Shown here one piece after another: positions 60,541-64,000 of a stretch of 64,000 bases of DNA. How positions within the stretch are numbered: position 1 is the stretch's first letter; every line of letters begins with the position of its first letter. The position numbers and the translations under genes were made by a program. Below the pieces are notes generated by a model, which saw only the letters and a list, made by a program, of their open reading frames with translations, did no database searches and was not told the origin of the DNA. Source of the DNA: Flavobacterium sp. JAD_PAG50586_2. GTDB taxonomy: Bacteria > Bacteroidota > Bacteroidia > Flavobacteriales > Flavobacteriaceae. The stretch spans positions 3,510,724 through 3,574,723 of the forward strand of contig CP096136.1 of assembly GCA_023213215.1 (NCBI GenBank), given 5' to 3'.

Positions 60541-63258
60541 TTAGTCAAAACTCAAACCAATCTGTCCATCGTCACGGGTTTCGGTCTGGATATCTTCTGA
60601 AACATCATTTTCATCTCTAACTTCCATTTCTTCGGGCTGTTCTGGCTCTGGCTCTTCATACGGCAAAGATTCCAATAGATTCACCTGTTTCAGTTTATCT
60701 GATGTTAATTGATTTCCTAATGCCTTAATGCCTTTCACAGCAATGAATTCCTCCAGGTTAATCGTCTGATTGTCTTTCTGAACGCCTTTTACTTTGGCAA
60801 AAACAATTTCCGCCATCGGACGCCAATCGGTTGAAACGATTTCGAGTTGTGATTTTTCGTGTTCGGTGATAAAGATTTCCTCCTTGTTTTCGTTTTCAAC
60901 TAAGAAACGTTTGATAAAATAACGCTCTTTTTCCCCATCGTAATAAATGGCCGAAATAGGTTTGTTTGGATTCCATTTTTCCATCACCACAATATCTTCA
61001 TCAAAATGCGTAGTCAGTTCCGGAATAATGGTTTTCAGTTTTCCGGATTGATTGATAAGAAGCAATCTATCGTTTGGCCGAAATTCGCCTAGCAACTCAC
61101 CTCTTCCATCTACGTTTAACCTTTGAACCGTATCATCGAACCAAACTTTTCTCGGACGCAAAGTCGAAATCCCTTTCTCCTTCAGTTCGATTTTCTTGAT
61201 TGGATATTTGGTAACTGTATTTCCGCGGGAAGCCCTTCCTTTGATGGCAATATCGGTAAAATCCAAATCCCATTTCAGTTTCTTAATGCTTCCTACCTGA
61301 CGCAGTAAAATAGTAATGACTTCGGCTTCTCCGTTCGGATTGGCAGAGAAATACAATACTTGCGAACCTGGTTTTTCCTGTGTTAAATCATAGAATTTAT
61401 CACGGGTAACTCCCGAAACGTTAAAACGCTTAATGAATGTGGATCCATTTTTTCCATCGCGGTACATCATATTGTAGATTGTACGCTTGTCATTTTTATC
61501 AAAAACAGCGATGTGGATTATGTCTTTTCCAACGAACTTCTTATCATCTACCTTGGCAATCATCATTTTTCCATCACGAAGGAATACAATCACATCATCA
61601 ATATCTGAACAATCAGCAACGTATTCGTCCTTTTTCAAACCCGTTCCGAAGAAACCTTCTTCCTTGTTTACGTAGAGTTTGGTATTCCTTAAAACCACTT
61701 TAGTAGCTTCAATAGTATCAAAACTCCTCAGCTCTGTCTGACGTTCACGGCCTTTGCCATATTTGTCTTTCAACATCTGGAAGAAGTTGATAGCAAAATC
61801 AACTATATGGTCTAAATCGTGCTTTACCTGCTCCATTTCGGCTTCCAGTTTCGAAATCGCATCATCAGCCTTATCCGAATCGAAACGTGTGATACGGATC
61901 ATCGGAATCTGCGTCAGCTTTTGTAAATCTTCATCGTGGATTTCGCGTACAAAGGATTTTGAAAAGGGTTTGAAAGCATTATACAGATATTCGTAAAGCG
62001 TTTCCCTGTCGTGGTACAATTTGAAATCGATATACATTTCCTCACGGATGAAAATCTTTTCCAATGTAGAAAAATGCCATTTGTTTTCGAGTTCATCCAG
62101 ATGGATTTCCAATTCGCGTTTCAGCAAATCAACCGTTCTGTTTGTTGAGATTTTCAGCATATCAGAAACGCCGATAAACAAGGGTTTGTGGTTTTCAATT
62201 ACACAACCCAAAGGCGCTACTGAAGTTTCACAGGCTGTGAACGCATACAATGCATCAATGGTTTTATCAGGAGAAACGCCTGGCGGAAGATGGATTAAAA
62301 TCTCCACTTCGGCAGCTGTATTGTCTTCTATTTTTTTGACTTTTATTTTCCCTTTCTCATTCGCTTTCAGGATACTGTCAATCAGAGTTGAAGTATTGGT
62401 TGAAAACGGAATTTGCGTAATGACCAAAGTCTGTTTATCCAACTGACCAATTTTGGCACGCACACGGACACGTCCGCCACGCAGACCGTCATTGTAAGCA
62501 GAAACATCTGCAATTCCAGCCGTCGGAAAATCCGGAAAAAGTGTAAAAGGTTTATTTTTTAGAATCTTAATTGAGGCATCGATAAGCTCAATAAAATTGT
62601 GGGGCAGCACTTTCGTGGATAAACCCACTGCAATTCCCTCCGCACCCTGAGCCAACAGCAACGGAAACTTAACCGGCAGATTTATAGGTTCGGCACGACG
62701 ACCGTCATAAGACATTCCCCATTGGGTAATCTTTGGCGAAAACAGAATATCGTGGCCTAACTTAGAAATACGAGCTTCAATATAACGAGAAGCCGCAGCA
62801 CTATCACCTGTCAGGATATTTCCCCAGTTTCCCTGCATGTCGATGATGAGATCCTTTTGCCCGATCTGAACCATAGCATCACCAATACTCGCATCTCCGT
62901 GTGGATGGTACTGCATCGTATGCCCAACGATGTTCGCTACCTTATTGTAACGGCCATCATCAAGCTCTTTCATCGAGTGCATGATACGACGCTGTACGGG
63001 TTTGAAACCATCCTCAATAGCAGGAACTGCACGTTCCAGGATTACATAGGAAGCGTAATCCAGGAACCAATCCTTGTACATTCCAGTTACTTTGGTAATG
63101 GTATCTTCAGGATTTTCATCGTGGTCGTAAAAATGATTCCCTGAGCCTTTGAGGTCTTCAAAGCCTTCTTCTACCGAGTCTTCACCCGATGAGTCGTTTG
63201 ACTCTTCGTTGTTCTCGTCTTCGTTTGGGATAATATCGTCTTCTTCTTCGTTGTTCAT
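60541..63258 (-). CDS. parC: DNA topoisomerase IV subunit A
   Basis: A 905-residue type IIA topoisomerase subunit that separates linked chromosomes after replication. Residues 1-50 are an acidic extension (EEEDDIIPNEDENNEESNDS). Then GFKPVQRRIMHSMKELDDGR near 85, YHPHGDASIGDAMV near 117 and DSAAASRYIEARI with catalytic Tyr159. The C-terminal half forms the beta-propeller region, ending in a charged tail with GQIGLSFD. The lack of a GyrA box and its position after parE support ParC. It begins 69 bases after the parE stop. Confidence 0.92.
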   Translation of the reverse strand: MNNEEEDDIIPNEDENNEESNDSSGEDSVEEGFEDLKGSGNHFYDHDENPEDTITKVTGMYKDWFLDYASYVILERAVPAIEDGFKPVQRRIMHSMKELDDGRYNKVANIVGHTMQYHPHGDASIGDAMVQIGQKDLIIDMQGNWGNILTGDSAAASRYIEARISKLGHDILFSPKITQWGMSYDGRRAEPINLPVKFPLLLAQGAEGIAVGLSTKVLPHNFIELIDASIKILKNKPFTLFPDFPTAGIADVSAYNDGLRGGRVRVRAKIGQLDKQTLVITQIPFSTNTSTLIDSILKANEKGKIKVKKIEDNTAAEVEILIHLPPGVSPDKTIDALYAFTACETSVAPLGCVIENHKPLFIGVSDMLKISTNRTVDLLKRELEIHLDELENKWHFSTLEKIFIREEMYIDFKLYHDRETLYEYLYNAFKPFSKSFVREIHDEDLQKLTQIPMIRITRFDSDKADDAISKLEAEMEQVKHDLDHIVDFAINFFQMLKDKYGKGRERQTELRSFDTIEATKVVLRNTKLYVNKEEGFFGTGLKKDEYVADCSDIDDVIVFLRDGKMMIAKVDDKKFVGKDIIHIAVFDKNDKRTIYNMMYRDGKNGSTFIKRFNVSGVTRDKFYDLTQEKPGSQVLYFSANPNGEAEVITILLRQVGSIKKLKWDLDFTDIAIKGRASRGNTVTKYPIKKIELKEKGISTLRPRKVWFDDTVQRLNVDGRGELLGEFRPNDRLLLINQSGKLKTIIPELTTHFDEDIVVMEKWNPNKPISAIYYDGEKERYFIKRFLVENENKEEIFITEHEKSQLEIVSTDWRPMAEIVFAKVKGVQKDNQTINLEEFIAVKGIKALGNQLTSDKLKQVNLLESLPYEEPEPEQPEEMEVRDENDVSEDIQTETRDDGQIGLSFD

Positions 63259-63327
63259 TTATGCTGAATGTTCAGTATTTTATTTATTACGCTGTGCTCC
63301 ATACAATTCGTGCTGCGCACTCGAGTC

Positions 63328-64000
63328 TTAATTCTTCTCCACCACATCCAATTCCACTTTCAAATTATTGATAATGAAAACCTGTCTGTCCGGTGTGTTC
63401 TTACCCATATAGAATTCCAATAAGGTTTCTATTGACGTTGCTTTGTCCAACATCACAGGATCAAGCCTTATGCTTTCGCCAATGAAATGTTTGAACTCAT
63501 CTGGAGAAATCTCTCCTAATCCCTTGAATCGGGTGATTTCGGGTTTTGGCTTTAATTTTTCAATCGCATCAACGCGTTCCTGATCGGAATAGCAATAGAT
63601 GGTTTCTTTCTTATTTCGCACACGGAATAATGGTGTCTGTAAAATGTATAAATGTCCGTCTTTAATCAACTCAGGAAAAAACTGCAGGAAGAAGGTAATC
63701 AACAGCAATCGGATGTGCATTCCGTCAACATCGGCATCGGTAGCGATTACGATATTGTTGTACCTCAGGTCGCCCATATCCTCCTCTATATCCAAAGCAG
63801 CCTGCAACAGGTTGAATTCTTCGTTTTCGTAAACGATTTTCTTTGACATTCCGTAAGAGTTCAATGGTTTTCCACGTAAACTAAATACGGCTTGTGTATT
63901 CACATCACGGCTTTTGGTAATCGAACCCGAAGCCGAATCTCCCTCGGTAATAAACAAGGTACTTTCTAAGCTTCGTGGATTTTTAGCATCCGTCAAGTGA
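63328..64000 (-). CDS. parE: DNA topoisomerase IV subunit B (partial, 5' end outside window)
   Basis: The C-terminal 223 or so residues of the ATPase/TOPRIM subunit. The frame is open up to base 64000, where it reads [20 protein letters not shown], so the real start is outside the window. The TOPRIM residues are visible: ITEGDSASG (catalytic Glu) and [11 protein letters not shown] (metal-binding Asp pair), followed by [15 protein letters not shown] near the end. It is upstream of parC on the same strand and likely co-transcribed. Confidence 0.92.
   Translation of the reverse strand, partial: HLTDAKNPRSLESTLFITEGDSASGSITKSRDVNTQAVFSLRGKPLNSYGMSKKIVYENEEFNLLQAALDIEEDMGDLRYNNIVIATDADVDGMHIRLLLITFFLQFFPELIKDGHLYILQTPLFRVRNKKETIYCYSDQERVDAIEKLKPKPEITRFKGLGEISPDEFKHFIGESIRLDPVMLDKATSIETLLEFYMGKNTPDRQVFIINNLKVELDVVEKN

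Noticed and set aside
1..64000. tRNA, rRNA or riboswitch genes
   Set aside because: None could be recognised by eye; a dedicated covariance search was not possible here.

Overview
The window reads as chromosomal DNA of a Flavobacterium-like bacterium (Bacteroidota, Flavobacteriaceae). The signs are an AT-rich sequence with A/T-rich codon choice, flavobacterial -7 boxes (TAnnTTTG) ahead of many genes, almost no Shine-Dalgarno signals, many SusC/TonB-type receptors and small Cys-anchored lipoproteins, a sphingolipid-type serine palmitoyltransferase, fused IcmF, and families largely confined to this group (DUF6048, DUF6452, DUF6607, DUF6095, DUF3810). I saw no rRNA, tRNA, CRISPR or prophage genes.

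Layout. 1-5 kb: a DUF2157 protein cut by the window edge, serine palmitoyltransferase, an IS3-family element sitting in the loop of a terminator, and two secreted or lipoprotein genes. 5-8 kb: a LytTR response regulator and its TPR histidine kinase. 8.8-15 kb: IcmF, a DUF4197 lipoprotein, a BtuF-like metal/cobalamin-binding protein, pyrF and two candidate small RNAs. 15-19.4 kb: an AraC regulator, a response regulator and CHASE3-type histidine kinase, then an unexplained 43-bp hairpin repeat array. 19.4-23 kb: prfA, a ClC channel, an HPP protein and a lipoprotein. 23-33.3 kb: an iron/heme uptake region (HmuY, a heme-type TonB receptor, DUF6607, and two siderophore-type TonB receptors each followed by a PepSY membrane protein). 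Five copies of one 23-bp inverted repeat sit at its promoters. 33.4-36 kb: pepD and a DUF3810 protein. 36-41 kb: a sulfur/persulfide gene cluster with a Crp/Fnr regulator and two matching CRP-like sites. 41-46.8 kb: Smr protein, rocD, DUF1003, OsmC, DUF1697, REP palindromes and a REP-associated transposase. 46.8-60.5 kb: rlmD, methyltransferases, ZIP transporter, murQ, TerC and small lipoproteins. 60.5-64 kb: parC and the end of parE.

A pattern runs through the whole window. Ten otherwise well-conserved genes are broken by a one-base length change inside a 5-7 base homopolymer, nine of them as a missing base, and three more carry one in-frame stop. Because pyrF is among them, uncorrected homopolymer errors in the sequence are more likely than mass gene decay. 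I give both the open frame seen and the span that restoring one base would give.

The two most interesting regulatory observations are the paired iron-region operators that bracket each siderophore-receptor promoter at the same spacing, and the two CRP-like sites placed at an identical distance from two sulfur-cluster promoters beside a Crp-family gene with the matching recognition helix.
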